DNA of 16,490 bases from Bdellovibrionales bacterium (GTDB lineage Bacteria; Bdellovibrionota; UBA2428). The notes beneath the pieces were generated by a model. That model saw nothing but the letters and a program-made list of their open reading frames with translations. It was not told where the DNA came from and ran no database searches. The DNA lies in contig JAFEAR010000220.1 of NCBI GenBank assembly GCA_018266335.1, forward strand, positions 1-16,490. The letters are read 5' to 3'. Positions 6,621 to 16,490 of the stretch are shown here, piece by piece. The translations under genes were made by a program, and so were the position numbers. Each line of letters starts with the position of its first letter. The stretch's first letter is position 1.

Positions 6621-9518
6621 TTAGAAAGCGCCAATATTTAAGCTGAAGTGAATGAGATCCTCCTGGCGAACTCCATTTTGATAAAGTGGATTCGTATTGT
6701 ACGCGGCATCTACGGCGATGGGGCCCACGGGAGTTTTGTAGCGCAGTCCCACTCCCAAGCCGGTACGCATGCGCGTTGATAGTTCGATGGGAGCGCCGGT
6801 AGTTAAGTCGTTACCGCTGGCGTCGATTTCTCCCATGTCTATAAAATAAGCCAGGCCAATGTCGTTGAAGAGCGGTACTCGATACTCGACGCGAGCCTCG
6901 TAAACGTTGTGGGCTCCGAGTCCGGGCTGTTCAAAGAAGAGCTTGCCTTCGCCAATGGCTCGAATAGAGCTGCCACCACCAAGCGTGGGGCGGCTGGCCA
7001 CGGGAATACCCTTGTTTCCGAAAGCCCAGAGGTGAGTATAGGCAGCGGAGAAGGCCACTACGTTGCCTCCTCCTATACTCAAATAGGTGGAAGCCTCCTG
7101 GCGATACTTTGCGAAGTTTAGCTCCTGGTTGATAGCGTCAAAAGAGCGACTACCAATTTGGGGGGCAGAGTAATCAAAGGAGCCCGACAACATCCAGCCC
7201 CGAGTTGGGTTAAAGACATTGTCTCGGTTGTCGTAAAGAAGCGCAGCTCCGACCGTGGCAATACGATTTTTTTCCGGGGTATCGATGTCAAAAGTACGCC
7301 GGAAGGCTAGGGAGTAAAGCTTAGGAATAAGGCGTAAGTTGCGTGCAATTTCTGCTTCGGCGCTCAGAGTGAAGGAAACCTCCTCCTTGCTGTAACCCGA
7401 GAGGCCGCCATCGCTGCGAGTGGCGGTTAAATCGGCTTTGTCGTACTGGGTGTTGAAACGCATACGTATGCGCTGATCCAGCGCGAAGGGTTCTAAATAA
7501 GTAAAGGAGTAGTTCTGTTCCACGAAACGTTCGTGGTCGAGTTTGCGCGACACCTGCGTGCGTACTTGCGCGCTTCGGTTCCAGCCCCCGAGGTTACGGT
7601 AATTAAGCTCGGCAAATCCAATGAGTCCACGGTCATCCCTAAATCCGGGGCCGAACTCAATGGATCCTGAAGGGCGTTCGTTAAGAGAAATCTTTAAATC
7701 TTTTTCCTGCACTTCCACCTGCGAACCATCGCTGGAAGCCCGTTGCACAATGTGTCCACCAATTGGTTCAAAAGTGAGGCCGCCGAAAATACTTAAATTG
7801 AGCAGCTGTTGCTCCAGACGGTCGGTTCCGCTGGGGGTCCACAGGGTGCCGGGTGCCAGAGTTTCTTTGCGCAGCTCACGCAGAACAACCTGCTCTTTAG
7901 TGCGAACGAGGCCCTCAACGACCACGGAGCCTACGCGAATTTGGGGACCCTGGTTGACGTCGAAGTTAATGTCCACCTGCTGAGTTTCCGGCACGCGTTT
8001 GAGCAACTGCGATTCGTCTTCGGTCACGCGTGCGCTTAGGAAACCCAGCTCGCGGTATCGATTTTGCAATTGGCGACGGATATCGACAATTTTTATGGGG
8101 TCTACGGGATCGCCCGTTTTGAGATCGATTGTTTCGGCCAGGTCGTTGCCGCTCAGGGACAGATTGCCGTTAATATTAATCGTGCGAACAAAGTAACGTT
8201 CCCCTAATTGTAAGGGAATGTCTACGTGCATAAGGGGAAGTCGAGCGTCTTCGAAGGATCGAAGCTCTAAAATTCTGGCGTCTAGATATCCTTGCGAACG
8301 TACGCGAATTAATATTTTAGGTAGTTCCGATCGCAAAAACTTTTCGTCGTAGGGCATGCGCTTGGTCGGGTCACGATAGGCCCGAAGCCATTCGATAATT
8401 TGAGGTTCTAGTTCCTGACGTTCGGCTTCGGTAATGCCCGCAAAATGGATTGGGCCCTGAAAGTATTTTTTTCCTTCAGTAATTTCGAAATGAACTCGAC
8501 GGCGATCCAATTTATCTTCGATATGTGAGTGAACCGTGACGTCGGAGTAACCTTCTTTTTCGTATTCACGAGTGAGCAAAGACTCGGTTTCCTGGAGGTT
8601 GAGCGGAACTCCCAACCGTTTCGGTCGGTCGATAACTTTTTCTCTCAACGTTCGTCCCCAAAAAGCTACGTTGCCATGAAATTTGATGTCGTACTTTGGC
8701 CCCCGAGTGAGCTCGAAGAGCATTTTGCTCTCTAGGTTTTCCGTTGTCTCGGTGCTTTTGAGTTGGAAGTCGAAGTAGCCCTTTTCGCGAACTTGCTGGT
8801 TCCACTCGTTCATTGCCTCGTTGATTTCAATGGTATCGAGTGGCTTTTGTAGAAACACGACAACATCTTCGTTCGTTGAGGCTTTAGGTAAGCCCCGACG
8901 GCTTAGGTTCATGAGTCCATAGAACTCGGTTATGTCCTGCTGAGTAAATCCACGCAGCCGGATTTCATGCAGTATGGTGCGCTTGGAGAGTGATGCTGAG
9001 ATGAGAACACGCACTTGGGCGCTTTGGGGCACTTGTTCGAGAGAGATAACTACTTGGGCACTGCGGTAGCCGCGGTCGTGGAGACGGTTCAATACCCGCT
9101 CGCGAATGCCGGTAATCTGTTCCGGAAGAATAGCGTCGCCAACGGATAAACCAACAACTTCGTTAACATCGGTATCGAGGTCCGAGGCGACATCATCGTT
9201 GTCTTCCGAATTTAAGTGGACTTCGACCGCAGCCACGCGGGGAACCAAAGTTAGCTGAATTCGCAACTCGCCCGAATTAGAATCGTAGTTACTGCTGACT
9301 CCCAGAAATTTCCCGGTATCGGCTAGTCGCAGTAACCCACGCTCGGCAGCAGGCTCCGAGTAAGAATCCCCTTCGCGCAGCCCAATGAGTTCAAGCACGC
9401 GGGGGATATCGGTGGCGCCATCCACCGCGACACTAATTTTTTGGACGGACTCATTGGCCGCACGAACAGAGGGAACTCCCAGAAGTGCAGACGTTGCAAG
9501 CCAACTCCAGAATCTCAT
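6621..9518 (-). CDS. tamA: Omp85-family outer-membrane protein, TamA-like, with extra POTRA units
   Basis: The protein has 965 residues. A signal peptide (1-20, cut after SVRA) precedes a periplasmic region to about residue 625 that I read as roughly seven POTRA-like units, beginning near 26, 96, 180, 280, 352, 442 and 536. About 340 residues of beta barrel follow (D15/surface antigen domain, 'GFRDDRG...ELNYRNLGGWN' through the terminal HFSLNIGAF). It ends in Phe, as expected for a BamA-recognised beta-signal. E. coli TamA has 577 residues and three POTRA domains, and BamA has five. The loop-6 motif, normally (V/I)RG(F/Y), reads SIRAIGEG here: Arg853 is kept and Gly is replaced by Ala854. Coupling to tamB (shared ATGA at 9515-9518) is why I call it TamA rather than BamA; sequence alone would also allow a BamA paralogue. 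With TamB it would help insert outer-membrane proteins or move lipid across the periplasm. Confidence 0.85.
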   Translation of the reverse strand: MRFWSWLATSALLGVPSVRAANESVQKISVAVDGATDIPRVLELIGLREGDSYSEPAAERGLLRLADTGKFLGVSSNYDSNSGELRIQLTLVPRVAAVEVHLNSEDNDDVASDLDTDVNEVVGLSVGDAILPEQITGIRERVLNRLHDRGYRSAQVVISLEQVPQSAQVRVLISASLSKRTILHEIRLRGFTQQDITEFYGLMNLSRRGLPKASTNEDVVVFLQKPLDTIEINEAMNEWNQQVREKGYFDFQLKSTETTENLESKMLFELTRGPKYDIKFHGNVAFWGRTLREKVIDRPKRLGVPLNLQETESLLTREYEKEGYSDVTVHSHIEDKLDRRRVHFEITEGKKYFQGPIHFAGITEAERQELEPQIIEWLRAYRDPTKRMPYDEKFLRSELPKILIRVRSQGYLDARILELRSFEDARLPLMHVDIPLQLGERYFVRTININGNLSLSGNDLAETIDLKTGDPVDPIKIVDIRRQLQNRYRELGFLSARVTEDESQLLKRVPETQQVDINFDVNQGPQIRVGSVVVEGLVRTKEQVVLRELRKETLAPGTLWTPSGTDRLEQQLLNLSIFGGLTFEPIGGHIVQRASSDGSQVEVQEKDLKISLNERPSGSIEFGPGFRDDRGLIGFAELNYRNLGGWNRSAQVRTQVSRKLDHERFVEQNYSFTYLEPFALDQRIRMRFNTQYDKADLTATRSDGGLSGYSKEEVSFTLSAEAEIARNLRLIPKLYSLAFRRTFDIDTPEKNRIATVGAALLYDNRDNVFNPTRGWMLSGSFDYSAPQIGSRSFDAINQELNFAKYRQEASTYLSIGGGNVVAFSAAYTHLWAFGNKGIPVASRPTLGGGSSIRAIGEGKLFFEQPGLGAHNVYEARVEYRVPLFNDIGLAYFIDMGEIDASGNDLTTGAPIELSTRMRTGLGVGLRYKTPVGPIAVDAAYNTNPLYQNGVRQEDLIHFSLNIGAF

Positions 9519-12500
9519 TTCAGATCAAACTTAAACCGGACATCGACGCCGGTTGAGCTCCTTTGACGATCTTCGGCCGTGGCCGACGTTCCTGTGGTGT
9601 TCTTTGTTTCCCATACGCCCGTCAGGTTTAGGTTGCGCAGGAGGCGGTAGTCCACCTGAACGTTTGACTCCGGACGCACGTCTAGGCTGCGTCCGTAAGT
9701 AGCTGTTACTTTATCCGAAAGTTTCTTAACAGCGGTTACCTTAGGAACAGTCTTACCTGGGTCCTTGGAATCCGCGGATTGAGTAGCAAGTGTTTCCATT
9801 CGCACCTGCACGCCGGTAGATTTGCTGATGCTGGATCCTAAGAGCGTGCCAAAAAGAGCTTGGAATGCACCCGATTGGGCTGCGCCTACTCCTGTTTCGC
9901 CTGTGGACTTACTCACACCGAAAGCGAGGAGGTTTACAATTTCAGGTTGAGTCAGAGTGGGCTCACTGGAGAGGTCGATGCTGAGTTGGTCGCCGGGACC
10001 GCGGGCCTGGAGTTGAATGCGGTAGTCTTGCGTTGGGTCTTTTACGGTGGTCGACGCCATGAGGTTCACGTTCGGCACCTTAACCGTGCCCCCCGGAAAA
10101 CTCGCGCGTCCTTGGCTAATTCGGAATTCGTTGTCCTTCGCAAATACGGATCCGCTGAGAATATCGATGGTGCCCTGAATTTCAGGATCGAGGTCTGTGC
10201 CCTGAATACCTAGCTTGCCCGAAATGACAGCAGAGCTCATGCTGTTGCGAACTCGGGAGTTGGGTCCAATTTCGAGATCCATGGCAAATTGCAGAGTGGG
10301 TTCGGGACTTGTGACCACGGAGGTGATGTCTTTTCCTCCAAACTCTTTCGTGTAAAGCGTATTGGCGGCTAGAAGGTGTCCGGCCAGTAGGTAGGGCGGG
10401 TGTTCCCCCTTGAGCGATATTTCTCCGGTGGCGTCCACAGAAATGTCATCGAGCAGAGTAAGCTGGGCGCGATTGAGGCGCGCTTCCAGAAAAAGTCCGG
10501 GGCGTGAGAAGTCAATGCGGTAGACACCCGTTGCACTTATGTCGCCGCTTCCGAGCTTTCCATGCAAATTGTGAAAGTTGAGGCGTCCTTCGGCAAGTTC
10601 TACATCGGCCTCGGTACGAGTAACGGGTTGGCCGATACCCGGAATGGTGAACGACATGCTCCTTGTGCGGAGGGCGGCCGTGATGGTTGCTAAATCGAGT
10701 GGCAGGGGAATGCGGCCATCCACAGCAATGACCCCATCGCGTAGTTTAAAAGTAGGAATGAAGAGATCCACTAGGGCGGCGGGGAGATTCCCCTTAACTA
10801 GAATCTCACTGGCGCCGGGATCGGCTCTAAATTCGAGACGTTCGGGAGCGGTGATAGCGAAATTGTTTTTTACAACGCGATTGTTTTGCCAAGTTAAGGC
10901 GTGCTCGCCTTCAATTTTGAGGAGCGTTTGTACTTTAGGATTGAGGGAATAGGGGCCGATAATTTCGAGCCCGTGGGTGCTAACGCTTGCACTCGCCGGG
11001 CCCCAGTCCAAGTGTAAATTTCCTTTTGCGATGACCGGATTCTCCGAGTTCCAACGTTTTAGCCATGAAAAGAACGTGTAGAATCCTTCGTCTTTGACGT
11101 CGGCCTCGAAGCGCATGTTGTTGGACTCACCAGGCGTGAGGTCGGATTCCCAATTCACTTTAATCATTTCGCTGAATTTGGACGTGACTTTGATGTGATT
11201 GTCGTCACCGTATACGTTGAATTTTCCGTCCGGGAGTTTTTGGCCGGCGATGCGCACGCGATCCAAATCTCCGCCAATCTTCCACCCTTTGGTGGGAGAC
11301 CAATAACCTTCGTTGATTTGCACCACTCCGTCCTGAAGAAGGTCCAGACTTGAAATAGCTCCCAAATTTTTGAGCGGAATTTCGTCCGATGTGAAAAAGA
11401 TTTCGGTGCCTTTGTCGGGATAAAGTTTGCCCGCGAGTGAAACCGAGCCCGTTCCCTTACGTGTGGTCGCTTCGGTGACGTCGAGAATTCGGTGGTGGTA
11501 GCGTGCCTTGAGCGTGCCCGACTGAAACGGAATTTGAAAAGCAGTTAGGGTTTCGACATTCAAATTTAGCGGCCCGTTGATAAAAGTATCGGGGTGGGCA
11601 GCAAAGTCAGTATGTCCATCTAGATTCACTGTGCCGCTTACAAATCCGTGAAACAGTGAGGAGCCACTTTTAGGTGCTTTTCCGGTGACCTCAAGTCGTT
11701 CTAGATTCGAGTTAAACCTTAACATCGTTCCCGTGGGCGTGTTGCGTAGCCAGCCGGTAAGCATGGCCCGACCTCCACCGTTGGTCAGCTTAAGTGGACC
11801 AATGAACATTTCCTTGTTCAGGTAAGTGACCGGTCCCGATACAAAGCCGAAGGTCTGGCCCTCGATGCCGAAGGCGTCGATAGAGGCTTCGGCACTTACA
11901 CGGGTGCGCTCTTTACGGGAGGGGGCCTGTTCGTCGTACACAACTTTCGCTGTAATTTTAGGACTGCCGGTGACATTGAGGTCGAGGAAATGCGTTAGCA
12001 TGCCTTCGAGGTGGCTGTTATCTGTGGAAAATTCAAGTTCGGCAAGGATGGGTTTGTAAATAATTTTTCCTTTGGCATGGACTTGGGAGGTGTCTGGCCA
12101 AGTCGCATCAACGGAGTCGAGCGTTATGTACTTATCGCGGATGGTGACCTCTCCCGCTACGGACGCCGGATTCAGGGCCAATAAGGGCGACTCAATGTCT
12201 TTGAGTGTGAGCATGTCGGTAGCTACGCCAATGGGACTCGTGTGCAAATGAGTTTTGGCTTTTATTTCTAACGGCTCCAGAGTGCCTTCGAAGGCGGCGT
12301 CACCGTCGATATGCAGATTCGCGTAACACACATCGCGGGCATCGGCTCCTACGAGAATAGCGCACAAACCAGCTTTAGAAATTTTTCCGCTACCTTTGAG
12401 ATTTTGATCGTTTTCAATTTGGATGCGGGGAATGTCGATGGTGGCCACGTGGTCGAGTTTGTCGCCCACTCCCAACGGGAGAGTGACCTTAAGGTGAGTG

Positions 12501-13507
12501 ATGTCCGTATTCTTTCCGACACGTTTCAATTCACCTTCTACGTTGTTCGGTAGGTATCCGTCGTAGCTCAATCCTTTGGTTTTGAAGGAGGCGGAAATAG
12601 ATTCGAGGCTACGTTTTCGTACAAAGGCACGAATGTTGGCTTCGATGGTTCCGGCCACGGGCTCCGCTGGCGCGGCTTCTGCTGCCAGAGGGCTGCGTTG
12701 GAGCCACCCTACGAGCAACCCCAGATCGATTTTTGCAGACGCTTCAAATTCACCGGGCCAACGGCCGGCAATTTCAACCTTGGCTACATCGGAATTATTG
12801 TCGCCTGCAAGTTCGAGTTTAAAATCGCGAAGCGACATAAAAAACTGACTCTTGGTTTCGCGCAGCAGAGTAATGGCTCCACTGCATTCTCGTACTGTCT
12901 CTAGGCGTTTAGGCATTTTTAAATCTGCCAACGACCATTCGGCACGCACCTGTCCACCCGTTAGATTTTCTAAATCGATAGTTCCCTTGCCGAGTTGAAG
13001 GTCGCGAATTTGTACGCGCGCGTTTGTTATACGTAGGGTGTCGAAGGCAACTCGCTGTCGGTCAAGTTGACTGAATGCGGTGGCAATCTTGGTGCCTAGC
13101 CATGTAGGGATGTCGCTGGAGTCAATTTTGGTGGGCTTCCCGTCATCTTCGAGCCAATGCGGGGGTACGTTGCCATAGAGAAAGGGGGAATCGATACGCA
13201 TTTCGCGCAAGCTGACGCGTCCGATTAGAAGGGCGAGAGGAGAAATTTGCACGGTGATTTCTGGTGCCCGTAAATTTAATTGCTCGGCACCAACGCTCAC
13301 TTCTCGCAGCGAAGCGGAAAAAGAAAGGGGTTGTACGTCCCATGCTTGGGTTTCGATGCGAAGGCCCGTGCGGAAGCGCGCGATTTTGAGTGCAATTTTT
13401 AATGCGAGATCAGACACGGCCGGAGTTTCCAAAACGGCGAGCGAGGCCGCGACCGGTAACAAAAGAAAAAGAAGACCGATGAGGGTCTTCTGCTTGGCAA
13501 AATGCAT
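9515..13507 (-). CDS. tamB: TamB-like AsmA-superfamily translocation/lipid-transport protein
   Basis: The protein is 1330 residues, close to E. coli TamB (1259). An N-terminal membrane anchor (TLIGLLFLLLPVAASLAV, about residues 8-25) is followed by an AsmA-like start and a very long run of short beta strands. Phrases such as GTIDLENLTGG, VDGRIPLPLDL and SGSVFAKDNEFRI...GRASFPGG are typical of the TamB beta-taco. The C-terminal DUF490/TamB domain is clear: LQARGPGDQLSIDLSSEPTL, EIVNLLAFGVSKSTGE and KVTATYGRSL...VQVDYRLLRNLNL. TamB spans the periplasm from the inner membrane to TamA, with roles in outer-membrane protein assembly and anterograde phospholipid transport. No strong ribosome binding site lies before ATG 13507 (only AGAG next to it). 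The gene order here is tamB then tamA, the reverse of Enterobacteria. Confidence 0.88.
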   Translation of the reverse strand: MHFAKQKTLIGLLFLLLPVAASLAVLETPAVSDLALKIALKIARFRTGLRIETQAWDVQPLSFSASLREVSVGAEQLNLRAPEITVQISPLALLIGRVSLREMRIDSPFLYGNVPPHWLEDDGKPTKIDSSDIPTWLGTKIATAFSQLDRQRVAFDTLRITNARVQIRDLQLGKGTIDLENLTGGQVRAEWSLADLKMPKRLETVRECSGAITLLRETKSQFFMSLRDFKLELAGDNNSDVAKVEIAGRWPGEFEASAKIDLGLLVGWLQRSPLAAEAAPAEPVAGTIEANIRAFVRKRSLESISASFKTKGLSYDGYLPNNVEGELKRVGKNTDITHLKVTLPLGVGDKLDHVATIDIPRIQIENDQNLKGSGKISKAGLCAILVGADARDVCYANLHIDGDAAFEGTLEPLEIKAKTHLHTSPIGVATDMLTLKDIESPLLALNPASVAGEVTIRDKYITLDSVDATWPDTSQVHAKGKIIYKPILAELEFSTDNSHLEGMLTHFLDLNVTGSPKITAKVVYDEQAPSRKERTRVSAEASIDAFGIEGQTFGFVSGPVTYLNKEMFIGPLKLTNGGGRAMLTGWLRNTPTGTMLRFNSNLERLEVTGKAPKSGSSLFHGFVSGTVNLDGHTDFAAHPDTFINGPLNLNVETLTAFQIPFQSGTLKARYHHRILDVTEATTRKGTGSVSLAGKLYPDKGTEIFFTSDEIPLKNLGAISSLDLLQDGVVQINEGYWSPTKGWKIGGDLDRVRIAGQKLPDGKFNVYGDDNHIKVTSKFSEMIKVNWESDLTPGESNNMRFEADVKDEGFYTFFSWLKRWNSENPVIAKGNLHLDWGPASASVSTHGLEIIGPYSLNPKVQTLLKIEGEHALTWQNNRVVKNNFAITAPERLEFRADPGASEILVKGNLPAALVDLFIPTFKLRDGVIAVDGRIPLPLDLATITAALRTRSMSFTIPGIGQPVTRTEADVELAEGRLNFHNLHGKLGSGDISATGVYRIDFSRPGLFLEARLNRAQLTLLDDISVDATGEISLKGEHPPYLLAGHLLAANTLYTKEFGGKDITSVVTSPEPTLQFAMDLEIGPNSRVRNSMSSAVISGKLGIQGTDLDPEIQGTIDILSGSVFAKDNEFRISQGRASFPGGTVKVPNVNLMASTTVKDPTQDYRIQLQARGPGDQLSIDLSSEPTLTQPEIVNLLAFGVSKSTGETGVGAAQSGAFQALFGTLLGSSISKSTGVQVRMETLATQSADSKDPGKTVPKVTAVKKLSDKVTATYGRSLDVRPESNVQVDYRLLRNLNLTGVWETKNTTGTSATAEDRQRSSTGVDVRFKFDLK

Positions 13508-13545
13508 CTCTATTTATTCTAGTCCCACGCCGGCGCGGAGTTGAG

Positions 13546-13557
13546 TCGCCCGGGCGA
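13546..13557. repeat. 12-base perfect palindrome in the gap before tamB
   Basis: TCGCCCGGGCGA is self-complementary over all 12 bases and lies in the 80-base space between the TPR-like gene and tamB, the only sizeable gap in this operon. It could be an operator or the base of an RNA hairpin. There is no T-run after it on the minus strand, so it is not a standard terminator. Confidence 0.35.
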
Positions 13558-13587
13558 TAAAAGCCTGACGCCAAAGGGATTTTTCAT

Positions 13588-14108
13588 TTAGGTGCGAAAA
13601 GAAATATCCCGGTAGTGTGGATTTTGACGCCGTACAGCTTCGAAGCGAATTTGTGCTTGTTCGCGCAGTCCGAGCGATTCAAAGGCCTGACCCGTCAGGT
13701 AGTTGACGTGAATCATTGCCGAGCTTTCCCAGTTCACCGTTTGGCTGAGCGCCAGGGCTTCGGCGTAGCGATGACACTCGACGAGACAACGTAATTTCCA
13801 CATTTTGGCCGGAGTAGAATCGACTCCGTCATTAGTTAGTCGGGTCACCAGTTCGAGCGCCAAAGTCCAGTCACCCGATACGCCGACGACCACGGACAAA
13901 TCCAAACCGACGCGCGCGAAGGCCGCGGCTTCGAGTTGCAACGCTCCCCGAAAATCTTCCGTCAGGGTGCGGCTATCTTGGGCCACAAGATTGTCGCCCA
14001 GTCCCAAATCCTTGATCAGAGTTTGGGCGAGCGAGTGAGCTTCCGAAGATTCGTCGCCGGCGACGGGATCGTCGAATCCGCCAATCGTATCTTCGTCGCC
14101 CTTGCCCA

Positions 14109-14112
<4 letters not shown>
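13588..14112 (-). CDS. TPR-like protein of unknown function
   Basis: The 174-residue protein has no signal peptide or membrane segment, so it is probably cytoplasmic. Residues 1-50 are acidic and low in complexity. The rest is helical and looks like two or three degenerate tetratricopeptide repeats: WTLALELVTRLTNDG, KLRCLVECHRYAEALALSQT and HVNYLTGQAFESLGLREQAQ, the last being the best match (G.A...LG...A...F......P). TPR units usually mediate protein contacts. The ATG overlaps the accC stop (ATGA), so its translation is tied to biotin carboxylase; a second ATG follows directly. Its place between accC and tamB suggests a link to lipid or envelope assembly, but this is context only. Confidence 0.82.
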
Positions 14113-15455
<1,343 letters not shown>

Positions 15456-15474
15456 AGTCTCACTCCACCCTTAA

Positions 15475-15999
15475 TTAGAGGGGATCGATTTCGAACAGCG
15501 GCTCGCCGAATTCAACCGGCGTAGCATTGTTCACGAGAATTTTTACGATGCGACCTTTGGTGTCGCTCTCGATTTCGTTCATGAGCTTCATCGCTTCGAT
15601 GATGCACAGGGCATCGCCCACGTTCACGACCTTGCCGACTTCCACGAAGGAGTCTTGGTTGGGGCCGGGCGCGCGGTAAAAAGTGCCCACGAAGGGCGAA
15701 GTCACAACGTAGTATTTAGATTTTTCGGCGTCCTTGGCGGGAGCGGCGAGAGTCGTGGTTACGGGCGCACTGGCGGCCGTAGCGGTGGTGGTCATGTTGC
15801 GCATGTCCATCACCATGGGTGCGTTCGGCTGCGCGTGCAGCGAACCGCGCCGAAGTTTGATTTCGTGCACACCCGAATTTACTTCGAGCTCGAGAATATC
15901 GTTCTCGCGCATGACATCAGAAATTTGTTTAATGAGGTCGAGATCCACCACCCCATTGGTCGCCTTCGGCGCTTTGGCCTTACTTGTTGATTTTTTCAA
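15475..15999 (-). CDS. accB: Biotin carboxyl carrier protein of acetyl-CoA carboxylase
   Basis: AccB carries the biotin shuttled between AccC and the carboxyltransferase. The C-terminal lipoyl/biotinyl domain is complete. YYVVTSPFVGTFYRAPGPNQ leads to CIIEAMKLMNEIESD, with the Lys in the AMKLM motif (about residue 138 from this start) as the biotinylation site. An Ala/Thr/Pro-rich linker precedes it. The conserved N-terminal helix VDLDLIKQISDVMRENDILE is where most AccB proteins begin. The start is uncertain. TTG 15999 gives a 174-residue protein with a Lys/Ala-rich lead and overlaps efp by 20 bases; GTG 15951 or 15948 gives about 158 residues, close to E. coli (156), and leaves a 28-base gap. 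Longer readings into efp are not credible, because there the frame only shadows the EF-P gene. Confidence 0.93.
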   Translation of the reverse strand: MKKSTSKAKAPKATNGVVDLDLIKQISDVMRENDILELEVNSGVHEIKLRRGSLHAQPNAPMVMDMRNMTTTATAASAPVTTTLAAPAKDAEKSKYYVVTSPFVGTFYRAPGPNQDSFVEVGKVVNVGDALCIIEAMKLMNEIESDTKGRIVKILVNNATPVEFGEPLFEIDPL

Positions 16000-16490
16000 C
16001 GTACTCGCCCGTCCTTGTGTCGATCTTGAGGATGTCACCCTCTTTGAGGTGCAGGGGAACGGCAACTTGGTGGCCGCCTTGGAGTTTGGCCGGTTTGGTG
16101 CCGCCCGTAGCGGTGTCACCCTTGAAGCCGGGTTCGGTGTAGAGAATGGGGAGTTCGACGAAGATGGGGAGTTCCACGGTGAGCGGTTTTTCGTCGAAGA
16201 AGAGAACGTTTACTTCCATGTTTTCCTTGAGGAACATGGACTGGTCGCCGAGCAAAGCTTTGCCGATGACGAGTTGTTCGTAGTTCTCGTTGTCCATGAG
16301 GGTGTACATGTCACCGTCCGGATAGAGGTACTGCATGACGCGATGTTCGAGGTTGGGTTCGGGGAAGCGCTCGCCTGACTTAAACGTACGCTCCAAAAGT
16401 TGGCCGGTCTTGAGGTTTTTGAGTCGGCAGCGCGAAAAGGCCGATCCTTTGCCCGGTTTTACGTGTTCAAACTCAACGACGGAAAAGGGG
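15980..16490 (-). CDS. efp: Translation elongation factor P, 5' end outside the window
   Basis: EF-P rescues ribosomes stalled at polyproline stretches. The frame is open to the right edge. From 16489 it reads PFSVVEFEHVKPGKGSAF, which aligns with E. coli EF-P from about residue 21, so only about 20 residues are missing. A Met-like start at 16396 would be a TTG inside the gene and is wrong. The PGKG loop keeps the Lys that corresponds to Lys34, the modified residue in E. coli, so this is a lysine-type EF-P. The OB domains continue with RLKNLKTGQLLERTFKSGE, and domain III holds EPGFKGDTATGGTKPA and the terminal IDTRTGEYVEKINK. It sits at the head of the visible operon; its promoter lies outside. 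Confidence 0.97.
   Translation of the reverse strand, partial: PFSVVEFEHVKPGKGSAFSRCRLKNLKTGQLLERTFKSGERFPEPNLEHRVMQYLYPDGDMYTLMDNENYEQLVIGKALLGDQSMFLKENMEVNVLFFDEKPLTVELPIFVELPILYTEPGFKGDTATGGTKPAKLQGGHQVAVPLHLKEGDILKIDTRTGEYVEKINK

Noticed and set aside
16000..16119. Extended accB reading frame into efp
   Set aside because: This stretch is the EF-P coding region read in another frame; the conserved AccB sequence begins only near 15951.
15980..16396. efp starting at 16396
   Set aside because: That codon is TTG inside the conserved EF-P sequence, and the frame continues upstream through the KPGKG loop to the window edge.

Overview
The window reads as chromosome of a Bdellovibrio-like member of the Bdellovibrionota (formerly grouped with the Deltaproteobacteria). 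Three things support this: a TIGR02147-type regulator, a secreted protein with the GNGGD ... LYDLYEA ... LHEAFY ... VRQVVG layout that recurs in this phylum, and a papain-like exported peptidase. This placement is inference from protein families; there is no rRNA here to confirm it. Nearly everything lies on the minus strand; only two genes near the middle are on the plus strand. I see no IS element, CRISPR array, tRNA or rRNA.

Right to left along the minus strand, positions 16490 to 6621 hold what looks like one long operon of core envelope and lipid genes. It runs efp (cut by the right edge), accB, accC, a 174-residue TPR-like protein, tamB and tamA. Spacing is tight: efp/accB overlap or nearly abut, accC and the TPR gene share ATGA, and tamB and tamA share ATGA. 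The only gap of note is 80 bases before tamB. accB and accC make the biotin carrier and biotin carboxylase of acetyl-CoA carboxylase (first step of fatty acid synthesis). TamB and TamA form an envelope-spanning system linked to outer-membrane protein insertion and phospholipid transport. The TamA homologue is unusual: it is 965 residues long, seems to carry about seven POTRA units, and has a variant of the Omp85 loop-6 motif.

In the middle, a plus-strand AEC-family permease (5252-6238) and a small cysteine-containing secreted protein (6271-6600) converge on tamA. The permease is divergent from a cyclic-nucleotide-binding protein (4165-5187). Downstream of that protein, on its strand, lie a 4HBT thioesterase, an S4 RNA-binding protein and a two-helix DUF2892 membrane protein.

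The left 3 kb is the accessory part. A TIGR02147 regulator with a recognisable promoter is translationally coupled to the GNGGD-type secreted protein. A second secreted protein of unknown function follows. At the left edge is the N-terminal half of an exported papain-like cysteine peptidase, which is open to the window end. The 2940-3146 gap holds a GC-rich stretch with an inverted repeat and a 40-codon open frame, followed by an AT-rich stretch; its role is unclear.
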